Origin: Trebouxia sp. TZW2008
Taxonomy: Eukaryota; Chlorophyta; Trebouxiophyceae; Trebouxiales; Trebouxiaceae
Assembly (NCBI GenBank): GCA_002118135.1
Contig: BDIU01000240.1
Span: 124,001-188,000 of the forward strand
Direction of reading: 5' to 3'
DNA length: 64,000 nt
Shown piece after piece: positions 1 through 11,728 of this stretch. The position numbers were made by a program, and so were the translations under genes. Under the pieces are notes generated by a model, which was given only the letters and a program-made list of their open reading frames with translations, was not told the origin of the DNA and did not search any database. Each line of letters starts with the position of its first letter. Within the stretch, counting starts at the first letter, position 1.

Positions 1-169
1 CAATGACAGTCACCAGCTGAAGGGCGCAAGCAACTAGCCAGACATGACACAATGCTCCTGCAGTAGCACTGTGGCAACAGTATGTCCATACTATTGTATG
101 CAATGCAAATTAGCTCGTTTTCCTGCAAAGCTTTCCTGTCAATGTGCTTTTGAGCGCCAGCCTTAGATC

Positions 170-251
170 ACCAGCTCAGTAGATAGCTCACTAACTCCAG
201 TAAACAGCTCACTAGCTCAGTAACCAGCTCACCAACTCATTAACCAGCTCA
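170..251. repeat. Short imperfect tandem repeat (CAGCTCA motif)
   Basis: Imperfect repeats of a roughly 16-base motif built on CAGCTCA(C/G)TA run up to the stop codon of the RidA gene. The last unit contains the stop region (249-251), so the repeat may have grown from the end of the last exon. Bases 1-169 show nothing else I can support. Confidence 0.55.
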
Positions 252-1274
252 GGATCTAATCTTTGCGGCAACAACATCAATTTCCACCAGGAAGTCAGGA
301 CGCATCAGCTTTGCCTCAATTGTTGTTCTGACCTGCAGAAAAGAAAGGAAGCACAGCTATCACATTGGACAATGAGCAGTGAATCATTGTCATTTCGGGC
401 ATATACCCTACCGGTAGGTTCTGTTGGTCGACCCATGCATCCCATGCTTCATTGTAACCGTCTGCTCCATCGTCGATGCTTCTGAGATATGTGCATACCT
501 GTGGCGCCCAAAAGGCTTGCTCAAGAGTTGCTGAGCCAAAACTGTTGCAGCTTACTCATTTTCAGCAAGAGGAAAAGGAACAACAAGAGAAAGTGTATGG
601 GTTTCAGCGTCATAATGGGAGCCTCTGTGAGCAGAAGCAGCCCAGCCTACTTTCAGTATATGCTGCTTGCTGCTCCCAGCCTCTTGTAAAATGCCTTCTA
701 CCAACTGCAGAACCTAGAGCCAAAACATGGACAAAAGGAACTCTTACGCAGTCAGCAGCAGCAGTGCAGTGACAGCCAACAATCGAGCAATACCTGCTCA
801 GTCTGACCTTTGTAAGATGTATCAGCTGTGTCATAAGGGACCTGACCTATGACATGTAACAAATTCAGCTGTGAGCTAAATGAGCTCATGTTCAGATTTG
901 GAGCAAGCTGTGCTGCTATATCGCTTGGATAGTTGAAGGCCCAACCTGAAACGTAAACTGTGTCGTTGTAGATAACATGTTTACCAAAACGTGGTGGACC
1001 CGGCCTGCCACCTGCAGCGACATTGCGTGCAAGGATTCAAAGACAGGCGTTCTGACGATCAGGTGTGAGCTTCAGCGCAATTCGATGACAACTCTACAGT
1101 CAAAACAGAAAATAATCCGCAGCAATAAGCAGCAGCAGCACAGCCAAACGCGAGAAGCCTCTCGAGCCAACCTGTCAGTGTGCCGTGCCGTGTAATTCCT
1201 CCTGCTGTGGGGTTGGACATGACTCGTACTGCAGAGAGATGACGCCGCACTTGAGAGATAGCTGGATCGCCCAA
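249..1274 (-). CDS. RidA/YjgF/YER057c family reactive-intermediate deaminase
   Basis: Six exons on the minus strand: 1172-1220 (or to 1274), 946-1011, 794-846, 651-704, 412-498 and 249-332, all with GT-AG introns and compatible phases. The product is 130 aa from the ATG at 1220, or 148 aa from the in-frame ATG at 1274. RidA proteins are about 130 aa, so 1220 is preferred. The family hydrolyses reactive enamine/imine intermediates such as those released by PLP enzymes. Visible signatures are NDTVYVSGQVPYDT near residue 30, an EAGS turn, and the C-terminal block LPVRTTIEAKLMRPDFLVEI. That block keeps the family's substrate-binding Arg (in PVRTT) and the later Glu (in VEI). No clear plastid or mitochondrial presequence is seen with the shorter start. 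The substrate cannot be read from the sequence. Confidence 0.87.
565..645 (+). repeat. Dispersed purine-tract/hairpin repeat, copy A
   Basis: A GA-rich tract (565-595) is followed by GCGTCATAATGGGAGCCTCT and a diverged right arm. It lies inside a RidA intron. It matches the family seen at 20061, 22011, 39293, 39651 and 47021, but its hairpin is damaged (GTGAGCAGAAGCAGCCC in place of GTCTAAAGAGGCAGCCC). Confidence 0.6.
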
Positions 1275-1881
1275 GTCAGGCGCGCTTAAGGAAGGCAGTC
1301 AAGCCGGGATTTTCTGGGCCCTTGGCATGCCAGAGCAAAGACTTGAAACGTCCAAATTGGGCAAAATCCATCCAACGCCAACATGCTTGATGCAGACCCT
1401 GGAGCAAGACTCCGCAGCATGTCCCAGCCCAGATGCAACTGTTTTCCGCAGCGGCAATTTGGCTTGTCTCACTGCATGCACATGATCTGCAGCAGAGTGT
1501 TGAGCCAAGCAGCGCTAGCTGTAAATGCTGAGCCAAGCATGCCTGCTGCATGGAACCCCCAAGCTTGTGCATCATGCATGATGATCGTAGAGATTCATGC
1601 TTAGACAGTACTGTGTTGGAATACGCCATTGCTTGCCATGCATCATGTTGTTGACGTTGCATGTTCAACCGCCTCACGAATTAGAGCCTTTGCCTGTAAC
1701 GCAAGTGCAATTGCAGCCATGGCGATAACATGCGTGCAAAAGCAGCTTCAGTACTAGTTAGTGTGCATGCACACCAGCTGCAAGGCATGTTTTGCTGCAG
1801 ACGATACAGGATTACACCTGAGGAAAAGCCTTGACTGCAGTGCTTGCTTGCAAGTAATTGAGGTGACCCTCAGCCTTGCAA
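1275..1881. other. Intergenic, nothing recognised
   Basis: This is the 5' flank of RidA and the 3' flank of the dehydrogenase gene. The open frames here have no family resemblance and no splice-consistent continuation. Confidence 0.6.
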
Positions 1882-2911
1882 TCACCACTTATGGTTCAAA
1901 TCAAACCAGTAAAGAAAGCCTATATGCATAATGCGTGGTGCAACAAACTTGTACAGGAGCCCAAACAGCTTGAACATCCATGCTTGAGTGCCAACCGTGA
2001 AGCGTGGGGGTGGCCCAAACCTGCTGCACAGCTTTCTGACCACAGTCTGAGCGACTTCATCAGCAGAAGCAACACGCCATAGAGTGCTTTGGTAATTTCT
2101 CATGTATGCTAGCTGCTTGGATGCTTGGCTGTAGACAGACCTGTCTTGCGTGTACTTGCTGGCATCAAAACACTTGTCTTGTAGCTTGCTGGTGAAGAAC
2201 CCTGGTTCCACAATACTCACCTTGATATTGAACGGGGCCAGCTCAAGACGCATCGCATCAAACATGCTGGTCACTGCAGCTTTGGAAGATGCATATGCTC
2301 CATTGAATGGGGCAGTGTAGTCAGCAAAGATGCTTCCAGTCAGCACCATAAGGCCTGAACGTTGCTTGATCATGAGTGGCGCGACAGCACGTGCGCATCG
2401 GAGGGCTCCAAATCTGCATCATGCATGGGTCAGGCAAGTTACGTGGCAGTCACTGTGAGTAACTTGCCCTGTGACTGTTGCAGAGCCGCACAAGGATGCT
2501 GCCGCATGGATTGAAAGCCCCTTACGTATTCACGTTCCATACTTTGTTGATCTCAGACATCTCCTCTTCAATGAGGGGTGCTATGGTCACGACGCCAGCA
2601 TTGCAAATCAGGATGTCTATTTGTCCAGCCTCTCGGACTACATGGCTAACTGCCTGCTGCACGCTTTCACCGCTGGTGACATCCAGCTCCAACGTTTCCA
2701 TACCTTCAAGGCTCAAGTCCTGAAGGCTGTGCAACTGGACGTCGCTAGCAAACACGCGAAACTTCGAGCGTGCCGCACGAAAAGCTAATTGCCTGTGAAA
2801 GGCGCGTGCAAGGGCTTTGCCAAGGCCTGACCCGCAGCCTGTGATCAATACCACCTGCATGTTAGGCGAGCGCCGCTCATGATCCGCATACAGTACGCAA
2901 TACACCAACAA
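1882..2911 (-). CDS. Short-chain dehydrogenase/reductase (AYR1-like)
   Basis: Two exons: 2526-2860 (open up to 2911) and 1882-2413. The single intron is phase 2, between NVNT and FGALRCARAV. The product is 288 aa if it starts at the ATG before QVVLITG (2860), or 305 aa from 2911. The short start is favoured because the Rossmann fold normally begins within a few residues of the N-terminus. Classical SDR motifs are present in order: TGCGSGLG (cofactor loop), LDVTS (adenine-ring contact), CNAG (usually NNAG), the GS of the catalytic Ser strand, and YASSK (catalytic Tyr/Lys). The block PFNGAYASSKAAV plus LELAPF resembles NADPH-dependent 1-acyl-dihydroxyacetone-phosphate reductases. Substrate assignment is inference. 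The C-terminus (FKLFGLLYKFVAPRI) is hydrophobic and could contact a membrane or lipid droplet. It is divergent with the BAT2-N gene. Confidence 0.85.
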
Positions 2912-3133
2912 CAGCTTAAAAGCATTGCAGCGATGGGCTCCGAGACCAACGCAAGGCCACGCATGACCTCTTCTTCTTCCTCCTTGTGATTGATACGGTG
3001 CTACGCTGGAGGGTGTTGCTGTTGAGCCACCAGAAGAGCAAGTATAGCTGTGCGAGGTGGTTCATAACAGGCCCCATCAGGCGGGGGGTGCCTCGATGTT
3101 CGGCGCAGGCACTAGCACAATCTTGATTAAAAG

Positions 3134-6100
3134 ATGTCTCAGGTCCGGAACAACAACTCACAAAGATACAACAATAGCAATGTGAGTGGTAGTTTTGGGA
3201 GGTCTGGGACCTCTCAATCGGGTCCAAACCGATCTGGCTTTGTGTCTCTGGGCGGCCTTCCAAAGGTACAGCCTTCTCACGCAGGCAACAACTCTTGTTT
3301 AGCCTGCACCTGCATGCAAGACAGTGTACACTAAACAACACTCGGCTTCTTGTCAAAACGGTGCAGCTTTTAGGCTAGCTCACTCAACAAGCATGTTTAC
3401 ATCAGTGTCATCATTGTGGAGTTGCCTTGTTGCAGAGAGGTCGCTCTGGTCCGGGGTCATCGGCGGCAAAGTTGTCGATTCCCAAACCCGTAAACTTACC
3501 TTCCCTCAGAAAGGTCTGGACTCTTCTTAGCTGATCTGAAAATTGTTTAGGGAACGTCTTTGAACCTGACCTCTGCGCTCAGGAAAACGCCGGTAACGAC
3601 CCTCTCAGTCAGATAGTCCACGGTGGTGGAGGTGGCTGGCAAAAACCAGAACCTGAGCAAGCCTCTCCTCCACCCAGCGAACGTCAATCATCCTTGGTCG
3701 GCAACAGCAACTGGGCTTCGCGACAGCCGGATGGGGGCTCTGCTTTTGGTCAGCAGCCTCTTATAGCAGACAGCGGTTACCCTGGCTATGGCGGACGTGA
3801 TCGCCGTCTAAACCCCGCTGAATATCCTAGTCTTTCTGCCGCAGCTTACGCTGCTCAGCAGCAGCAAACAAAGCAGCAACAGCAGCAAGTGGCCTCAGCA
3901 TCGCAGGTACGGAAATTCATGGTTGAAGCAGTAGTCACAAGTGCTTCTGAGGTTGCAGCAGCAGCTTGGAAGCTCAATTAACGGCTACCTCTCTTTTTAT
4001 GCAGGCAACAGGACAGTGGGATGAAGATGAAAGGCATGGTCCTACTGCTCCCACAAGCAGACTCCAAGATCCTCAAGATTGGTGAGCATCCTGTACACTA
4101 CTCGCTGTTTGGTATTGCTCTGACATTTAGACTTTCACAATTACCTGTTGGTCTCTCTTTGCTGTTGTGCACTTAGCTGACGAGTTGGTGGCACAGGGGC
4201 AGCATTGCAGCTGATGACCATGACTTGAACTTTGGCAGAAGGGAGTTGCAGCCTCCGCCAGCCCATGAACGTGGCTACAACTATGTGGCCAGCTCATACA
4301 GACCTCCAGCAGGCCCCAGCTACAGCTTGCCCAACAGGAGTTCAGACAGATTTGATGACACTAGAGTGGCAGGCGATTATGGAGCGCGACATGAGTATGA
4401 CTATGCTCCATCATATACAAACGATAGCAGAGACAGCAGACAGTACGCTGAGCGCGGACCACATGATTACAGCGCCAGATACAGCCAGAACGGCCCTTCA
4501 AGGGACAGATACAATGATGCTGCTCCTCGTGGATATGGCGATCACAGGTGGAATCGTGGATCAGAACCACTGGCTGCAAGAGGCAACAGATCACCCTCCT
4601 ATGCAGATAGGCAGCCACCCTACACTGAAAGGCCTCCCCCACATGCAGACAGACCTCCATCCTACGCTGACAGGCCACCGTCATATGCCAGTGGCAGGGT
4701 ACCGCTTGCTGAGCGGCCCACCAGATATGAGGAGCCATCATATCAGCCGGTACCTACTGCAGAATATGCTACTCTTGTTGATGATGCGCTTTTTCCCCCT
4801 CCGCCACCAACTGGTAGGGGCAGAAGGGGTGATCTGATTGGGCAGGACGGTGGCACTCCAAAGGACTTGGAAAGGGAAGCTTTCAATGCTGAGCTGGATC
4901 GCCTTGCTGCTGACTTGGACAAGGTATACATTTGCTGGCTTGTTGATGCCTGCTTGGCCTAGTCTGCTGCCACGCGGTGCTGTGTGCTTGGAAACAATCC
5001 ACACATCATTTTACTTCATTGCGCAAAATGCACGTCATTCTGCTGGCAAGATACGCTGTGACAGCTGCACGGAAGGCACGTCCCACAACAATTCAGAGTA
5101 GCTTGTCATTGTTGCTACAACATGCAAGCATCTTGCCATTCTTTACAACTTCAATCAGCTATTTCCTCAGCTGCTGCGTTAAGCACACTCACATTCAGCT
5201 GCTGAAGCTGTCAATTTCATTGCTTTTGCATGATCATGAACCTCGCTAGCAAGCATGACGCTGACCACCATGATGGCGCTCAAGTTGTCAAAATTGCCTG
5301 AGCTGTAGCATGCAAATTCTGATACATGTGTGCAGGAGCGACAGCGCAAGCGGGAGGCACCCCCACCTCCTCCCCTTGTTCAGGCCAGTCCTGACCTATC
5401 AGAAGATGCAGCAGCAGCTGAAAACACTGCAGCCATGGCAGTAGCTGCTGGTGAAGTGGCTGCTGCAACTGCCCAAGTGCATGCTGCCGTGCCAGGCTCA
5501 GAAGAGCACAAATCTGCAGAGGTGAGCTGTGCCCCGCCTCTCACTGACATCAGCAGCTGCTGCAGACCAAGCTTGCAAGCATTCTGATCTTAGGTGTAGA
5601 GTCGTGCTCATGCACTATTCTGCTCAGCATGCTGGCAAAGCAATGTTGCAGTGCTGTCTTGACAGGTCTGAGTCATGGCGCATGTGAGCATCTGCCGTTT
5701 TGGTTCTCTGATGATGCTCAGCAGGTTGCTGAGCAATAGCCCAAGGGAGTACTCTTCTCTATTCAAGACTGCTGGCTACCAAAAGTCTATCCTTATATCA
5801 AATTGTCCTTACTTGAAGACATTATTGCAGTTAGGAAGCAGTGCTTGGTTCTTGACCACATTGTCCTGACTTTGAGTGTCCTTACATCAAGAGATTGCAT
5901 GCTGGTTGGCTATGCATCAGTGCGCCTGCAGATATCTCCAGCTTCCAATGCCTTGACTCTTGCTGCCTTGCAACAGCTGACAGTGTGAGGTTCACTTCCT
6001 AGAACATGGCAAGCTGCAGGCAGCAAACATCACATTGGTCAGCTCATGCAAGTCAGGGAGAATCTTGCGTTGCAAGTTTTCCGTTGTAGCTGCTGGAAAC

Positions 6101-9100
6101 AAGTCTATTCCATGTCCATTTTGTGTCCAGCTTATTAGCGCAAACAGCTCCCTAGCCCCCGCAGTAGTCTTTAGCACAAGGCATAATGGCTGACTGACTG
6201 ACTGTGTCCTTTTGATTTTAGGCGGCTGTTGCCAAGGCTAAGATGAAGTTCAAGCCGCTAGTTGATGAAGAGGAAGAGCGACGCAGAGCTTCTGCAGCTG
6301 CCAAGTTGAGGGCTCTGGACGAAGCCATTGCTAAGCGCAAAGCAGAGGAGGAACGGTATGCAATCCCTGACATGTTCTGCTGCATGTTTGTACTAAACTT
6401 TGCCCAAGCCTTTTGGTATACAGAGGACATTAGGAACGCAATGCTGTGATGTACTCCTCTGGGCACCTGTCATTCAAGTGTCAATCTGTACTTGCTGACT
6501 GGTGATGCAGTCGTTCCAGTCTGCATGCTGTTTGCGACTTTTGTGAGATAGAGAGGGCAGATTTGCACGAGCTGCGGCAGTCTTGCACAAAGCTCTCCTG
6601 TGTTCATCACAGCAAAGCAGCCTAGCCTGACTGTGCTGCAGTATGTTTTGCTGTCTTGTAGTCAGTCTGCAATGCAGTTGACTTTGTTTTCATGCTGTTT
6701 AGCGCCAGATGCTGATTGCTGTGAGAGCTGCATTTGTATCATGCAAGTTGCAACTGTCAGTGTTTCTGTTCACCACTGCGCAGCCTCCAGGTGCTGACAC
6801 TTGTTCTGCCTGCTTCTGCAGGAGGCGCTCTGAAGAGGAAGCAGCAGCAGCTGTCATTGCAGAAGCTGAAGCTGCTCAGTTGGCAGAAGAGATGGCTGCA
6901 GCAGCTGCTCTTGAAGCCGCAAGCAGGGCAGCAGCCGAGCCAACAGATGAAGCAGAGCATGAGCCACTTCTTCCTCACGAGCCCTCCCCAGACCAGGCAA
7001 CAGACACCACACCCTTGCTTGCTGGCAGCACAGAGGCTATACCAGCAGAAGCTGATGGAGCCAGCCTCGCAGCACCTTCAATTGAGGTAGAGATTGCCAG
7101 CATGGCTCCAGTGTCTCTGCTGAACGCTTCCAGTGATCAGCTGGAAGAGGAGGCGCTGCCTGAAGACAGTCCTCAGGCAGCAGCAGCAAGTGAAGCACCC
7201 AAGGCCCCTGTCAATGCCTGGGCCAAGCCACTCACCCTACCCAATGGCCAGACCCCTTCAGCCTGGCAAGCCGCCACAGCACCAACGCCAGCTGAAGCTG
7301 CACACCAGGCCTCAGCACAGGCGTTGGGCATCATTCCAGGCCCAAGCGCAGGCAAAAGGTTGCAGGCTTCTCCTTCAGAGCCACTCCTAGACCCAACTCC
7401 AGACACATGGGATGAGCCTGTCGAGCATAGGGGTCAACAGTCTTGGCAGGGCAGACAGGGTCGGGATCCATCTGGCTCTGACCAAGCTGAATGGAGGCGT
7501 ACGCCACAGCTCAATGAGCAAGGAGAGTTCCAGTCAAACGGCGGCTTGATTGATGGCATGGGTGCAGCTGATAGAGGCCGTGGCAGAGGCAGGGGTCGTG
7601 GCCGTGCGCGTCACAGGTACATGCTGTGACCTAAGAGATGGCGTCCCATGCACACAGGCATTTTGCATATATGCCACATGATGTGTTGTGCATCATGCCA
7701 ATGTGCTGTGGTCGATGCATCACCAAAGTTATGAAATATGATTTTGAAATGAGGAACTGATTCAGCAGTCTGAATGTTGATGTTTGCTCACTTCATGAAC
7801 GGTCTGCATGTTGGCAGCATTTTGCAACTCAAACTATTCATATATTCCTTGTAAGACGTCTCACAATCTTGTATGTGGGGTTTGTGTGTGTGTGAATACA
7901 TACTCATGTGTATGCTGTGGACATTATGTATATGCTATGTCACATTATTCCTTGATGCTGCAGGGACAACTTGGACTTCAGGGAGGGCCAGCCATTGCAG
8001 CAGATGGCTGATGGCGAAGCTCAATTCAGGGGCGAAAGACCAGGGCAGGGCCGGGGGCGCCTTGCAAGAGGTCGCGGTGGCAGGTGAGGCAGTCCTACCT
8101 GAATTTCCCATTATTCTTCTATTCTACCCGCTGTTGCTGTGATTTTGCTGCTTTGCTGGATATGATGTGCATTTGCTAGTGTGCTTTTTCATCTAAAGAT
8201 CTATTCATCTTGTCCATCTACACCTTGAATAGAGTGCAGGAAGTAGCATCATGTTGGCTGTATCACATCTGACATGGTGTAGACGACAAGCTCTCAGGAT
8301 GCACTTCTGGTCTCTTTCGTTCAGCTGGCAGTTGACTGTCTTACAGCAGACAGTTGAGCTGCTAGTATGCTGGGCTGCAGAGGTGGCAGGCAGCGCGACT
8401 TTGCCAAGGGCGAGCAGGAGAAGTTTGCAGCAAAGGCTGCAGCAGATGCTGCTGCCAGCCAAGCTCTGGGCATCGCAGGCCCTGCCGCCGCCCTTCAGCT
8501 TGGTGGCTCAGCTGACCCTACAGCTCCCCCTCCACCCCTCAACGCACCCCCCCAGGGTGGGGATCAGACCCACAAGCGGCAGCAGCAGCCGCGTGTTCGC
8601 GAGCAAGCAGCCAAAAGAGGCCGCAGCAAAGGCCCCTTCAGCCGTCCTGGCTCTGCTGCAAGCAAAGTAAAGCAAGAAACTGAGCCTCAACAAGCACCTT
8701 TGCTGCCGTCTGATGTTGACGCATTATCATCAGTAGTGCCATCTGCTCCTCTGTTGCCTCAGTCTGAGCCCTCAGCCTCAGCAGCTGTTCAGGCAGTTGA
8801 ACCCAGTAGTAATGCTTCTGGCTGGGACAGCAACAACACAGCTGCCGAAGTGGTGTCTTCCATTGCTCAGCTGAACCTGGACACTCCAGTAAGCCTTTCA
8901 CCAGTGCTAGACCCCGTCGCAAGACACCCTGGAGCGGCTGATGGTTCCCTGCCAGACCTGCGCGGCTTCCAAATTGAGCGCCCAAACAGTGCTACCAAGG
9001 TCACAGCCGTCAGCAGGCCCAAGTCAGCAAACCTTGTCAGCAACCCCTTCAATGCTGCCAAGTCTGACCTGCCTAACGGCATGCCAGCTTTACCCGCTGA

Positions 9101-10830
9101 TCTCACCTTTGACGCTGTTCTAGACAAGCCAGCTGCGTCTTTGCCTCACTCGCAGGGGGGCAACGTGAGCCTAGGCCACATGCAACAGCCCCAGCCTGGT
9201 CAAGCCACTGACAGGCTGCACTCAGGGGCGTTCCCGTCAGCCCTGTTCCCAGTCAACCATCAGAACAATGACAGATCAGCTGTCATGTGGCAGCCGCCAC
9301 CGCCACCACCGGATCAACTTCATAAGCCACAGCCAAACCTGGCTGCAGCTGTGGAATCCTTCTACGCTGCAAGAGCTGTCGGCAACAGCAGCAGCTTTGG
9401 CACTTCTGCTTCGGCTGCGTTCTCAGGGGCGCCAAGTTCAAACCCCCCTCTCAACCTGCCACAGTTTGGCAGTTTTGGCGCTGGCACCTTCGGCTCAGGC
9501 CTGCAGTTTGGCCAGCTGGGAGGCGCCTTTGGGCAGTCTCCTTTCATCCCTACAGGCAAGCAGCCTGATTGGAGCACTGGCCCAATATCAGGCAGTGGAC
9601 CCTCTGTACCAACCCCGACCCAGCCTGCTGCAAACACCACCAACAGGCCTACTGACAATCTCTCCTCTGGCTTGAGAAACTTCAACGCCAGAAGTCACCC
9701 TGGTCCCATGAACGGTGCAGCACCCGGGCAAAGGCCAAATCAAGCTAGCATGGTCATGCCTGGCTCAGCTGCTGCAAATGTGGCTGGTTCTGCTGGCTTT
9801 TCAGCCCCCTTTGACGCTGCAGCTGGGCTGCCAGATGATGTCTTTGATGAGCCAAAGCAGGTATGCAGAGCTTCCCAGCGCCCTTCTTGTGTGGATGTTG
9901 CAGCAATCACATGGTCCGTTGCAGTTCAGCAAGTTTTGCTGCATGTTGCTGATTGAAAGCAGGCCTTGGATTGTTTCAGTCCATCCACTAAGCAGCTGGC
10001 GACACCTGTGCTTGCTCATGAACGCCATGGCCTCAGGAATGTGCACACATTGCTGTTTCTGCCTGCTTGCCCATTTGCTGCGTGACACTGTGGATCACTG
10101 CTGTTGATGAGTGTCCTCAATGTCCCGCATATGCTGCAGAGGTCATTTGAACCTCAGCACCAGCCACAGCAGCAGCAACAGCGCATGCCCAACGGTTCCT
10201 ACAGAGGCCGCAGTGACCCGCGCCGAGGCAGGGGCCGTAATGATGGACCAGTTTTTGGCAGGGGGTACAGAGGTGGGCGGGGTGGCAGAGGCCCACCCCA
10301 GGGTCTGCAATACGCTCCCTTACCAATGGATGCACCTGCCAATCTGGGCAATGCAAACCGTCAAAATGACTTCTCAAGACCACAACGGATGTCCAATGAT
10401 GGCATTGCTCAAGGGCAGGGGCAAGGGCAGCCCCAAGGCAGGGGCATGCCCTATGGCAGGGGTAACATGAGGGGTGGGGGTAGTTTCAGAGGCAGAGGAA
10501 GTTACAATGCCAACAATGTTCAGAAAGCACCTGTCGCCAAAGCAGCAGGCCACGAAGCAGCTGCAGGTCAGTGCTAGAGTTGCATGCTGAAGTCAGAGTT
10601 TGTGCTTGTTGAGCTTGAAAGATCAGTGTCAGAGTTGCGTGCTGGACCCATTGCATGCTTGCTGAGGTTACATGGTATCTGATATCCATTGAACTGTCAG
10701 CTTGTTGGTTTTGCCTGCCTGCTTACAGCTGCTGTCAGGCAGCCTTGTCACAGAGTTGTCACAGGTTTGGGAGCTGACAGTGAAGTGTTTCATTGCAGGA
10801 TCATCAGCTGCAGCACCAACAGTCGGCTGA
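3134..10830 (+). CDS. BAT2-N / MOS1-like RGG-rich protein
   Basis: Twelve exons with consistent phases: 3134-3265, 3436-3513, 3583-3906, 4005-4081, 4197-4923, 5336-5521, 6222-6355, 6822-7616, 7964-8083, 8381-9860, 10140-10566 and 10799-10830, giving about 1503 aa. The N-terminal block LSIPKPVNLPSLRKEN matches the BAT2/PRRC2 N-terminal domain found in plant MODIFIER OF SNC1 1, where IPKPINLPS is the core. The rest is low complexity: a Tyr/Pro/Arg-rich stretch (exon 5), a Glu/Ala-rich probable coiled coil (exons 6-8, EEEERRRASAAAKL), RGRGRGRG runs (ends of exons 8, 9 and 11), and a Pro/Ser/Ala/Phe-Gly-rich exon 10. RGG boxes and disorder suggest RNA binding. In plants MOS1 acts in chromatin and splicing-linked regulation of immune genes; that role here is inference. 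The last exon is only 32 nt and least certain. Confidence 0.8.
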
Positions 10831-11728
10831 AGCATATACAAGATGCCAACTCACAGGCATCAACAGGCAGTCAGGACATACACTACCACGGCTAAAGCCA
10901 TCGAAGCACAGCCAGCCAATGCAAAGGGCAAGGGCAAGATTGTCCCAGTATCCCATTTATCAAAACAGGCTGCCTTGATTGAGCTTATGCAAAGCGTCAG
11001 GAATCATAAGACATATGCGCAGTCAGCTTTTGTTGACAATCAGCAGCACCTGCAATCACTTAGGCTTGACTGTCCTTTCCTAACTATGCTTTTATAGAGC
11101 AGCTTGCTGTATTTGCTCCTGCCGTGTTTCGTTGTTCAGATCGTTCTGGACCTCTGCAGACTTACACTGTGATCATCAATCGATGTTGAGAATGACTCTT
11201 GAGGTACATTGCAGGCATTTTGCAGCTGCAGCAGCTGACTCTGCTTGATATCTGCAACACTTTGACATTTTTCTGGCGCTGCAAGCGTTTGCATGCATCA
11301 AGTGCAAAGTTTGCAAGCAGACTGAGTCAGACTTAGTCAACGCGACTCATGAACTCTGCTCATAGTGTTACTCAGTTTCGACTGGAATTCTGATTGCGCC
11401 AGACATAAGCAGCCTGACGTTAGCCACCACTGGATTGTGCAATGCTACTGTTGAAAAGCATAAACAAAATGTGCAGAAGCATTCATCATGTGAAGTGACA
11501 GCTTGAAACCCAGAGCACTTCTGGAAAGATCCAATCCAAGGTGGGCTGCAAATAAAGCATGTGCAGAGCGTTTCACAAATTTCATGTTTTGTCTATCACA
11601 TTCCATTACTGCATGAAATGCACAGCATGGCATGGTGCCGGCCCACGCTTTGGAACAAAAGCTGTAATTCGAATGCAGACCAGCTGTCACAATGCTCCAC
11701 AGATGCCCTATGCATGCAACTGCTCTCA
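10831..11728. other. Convergent intergenic/3' UTR region
   Basis: This lies between the 3' ends of the BAT2-N gene (+) and ALG6 (-). There are no ORFs with family resemblance. Either gene's 3' UTR could fill it. Confidence 0.55.
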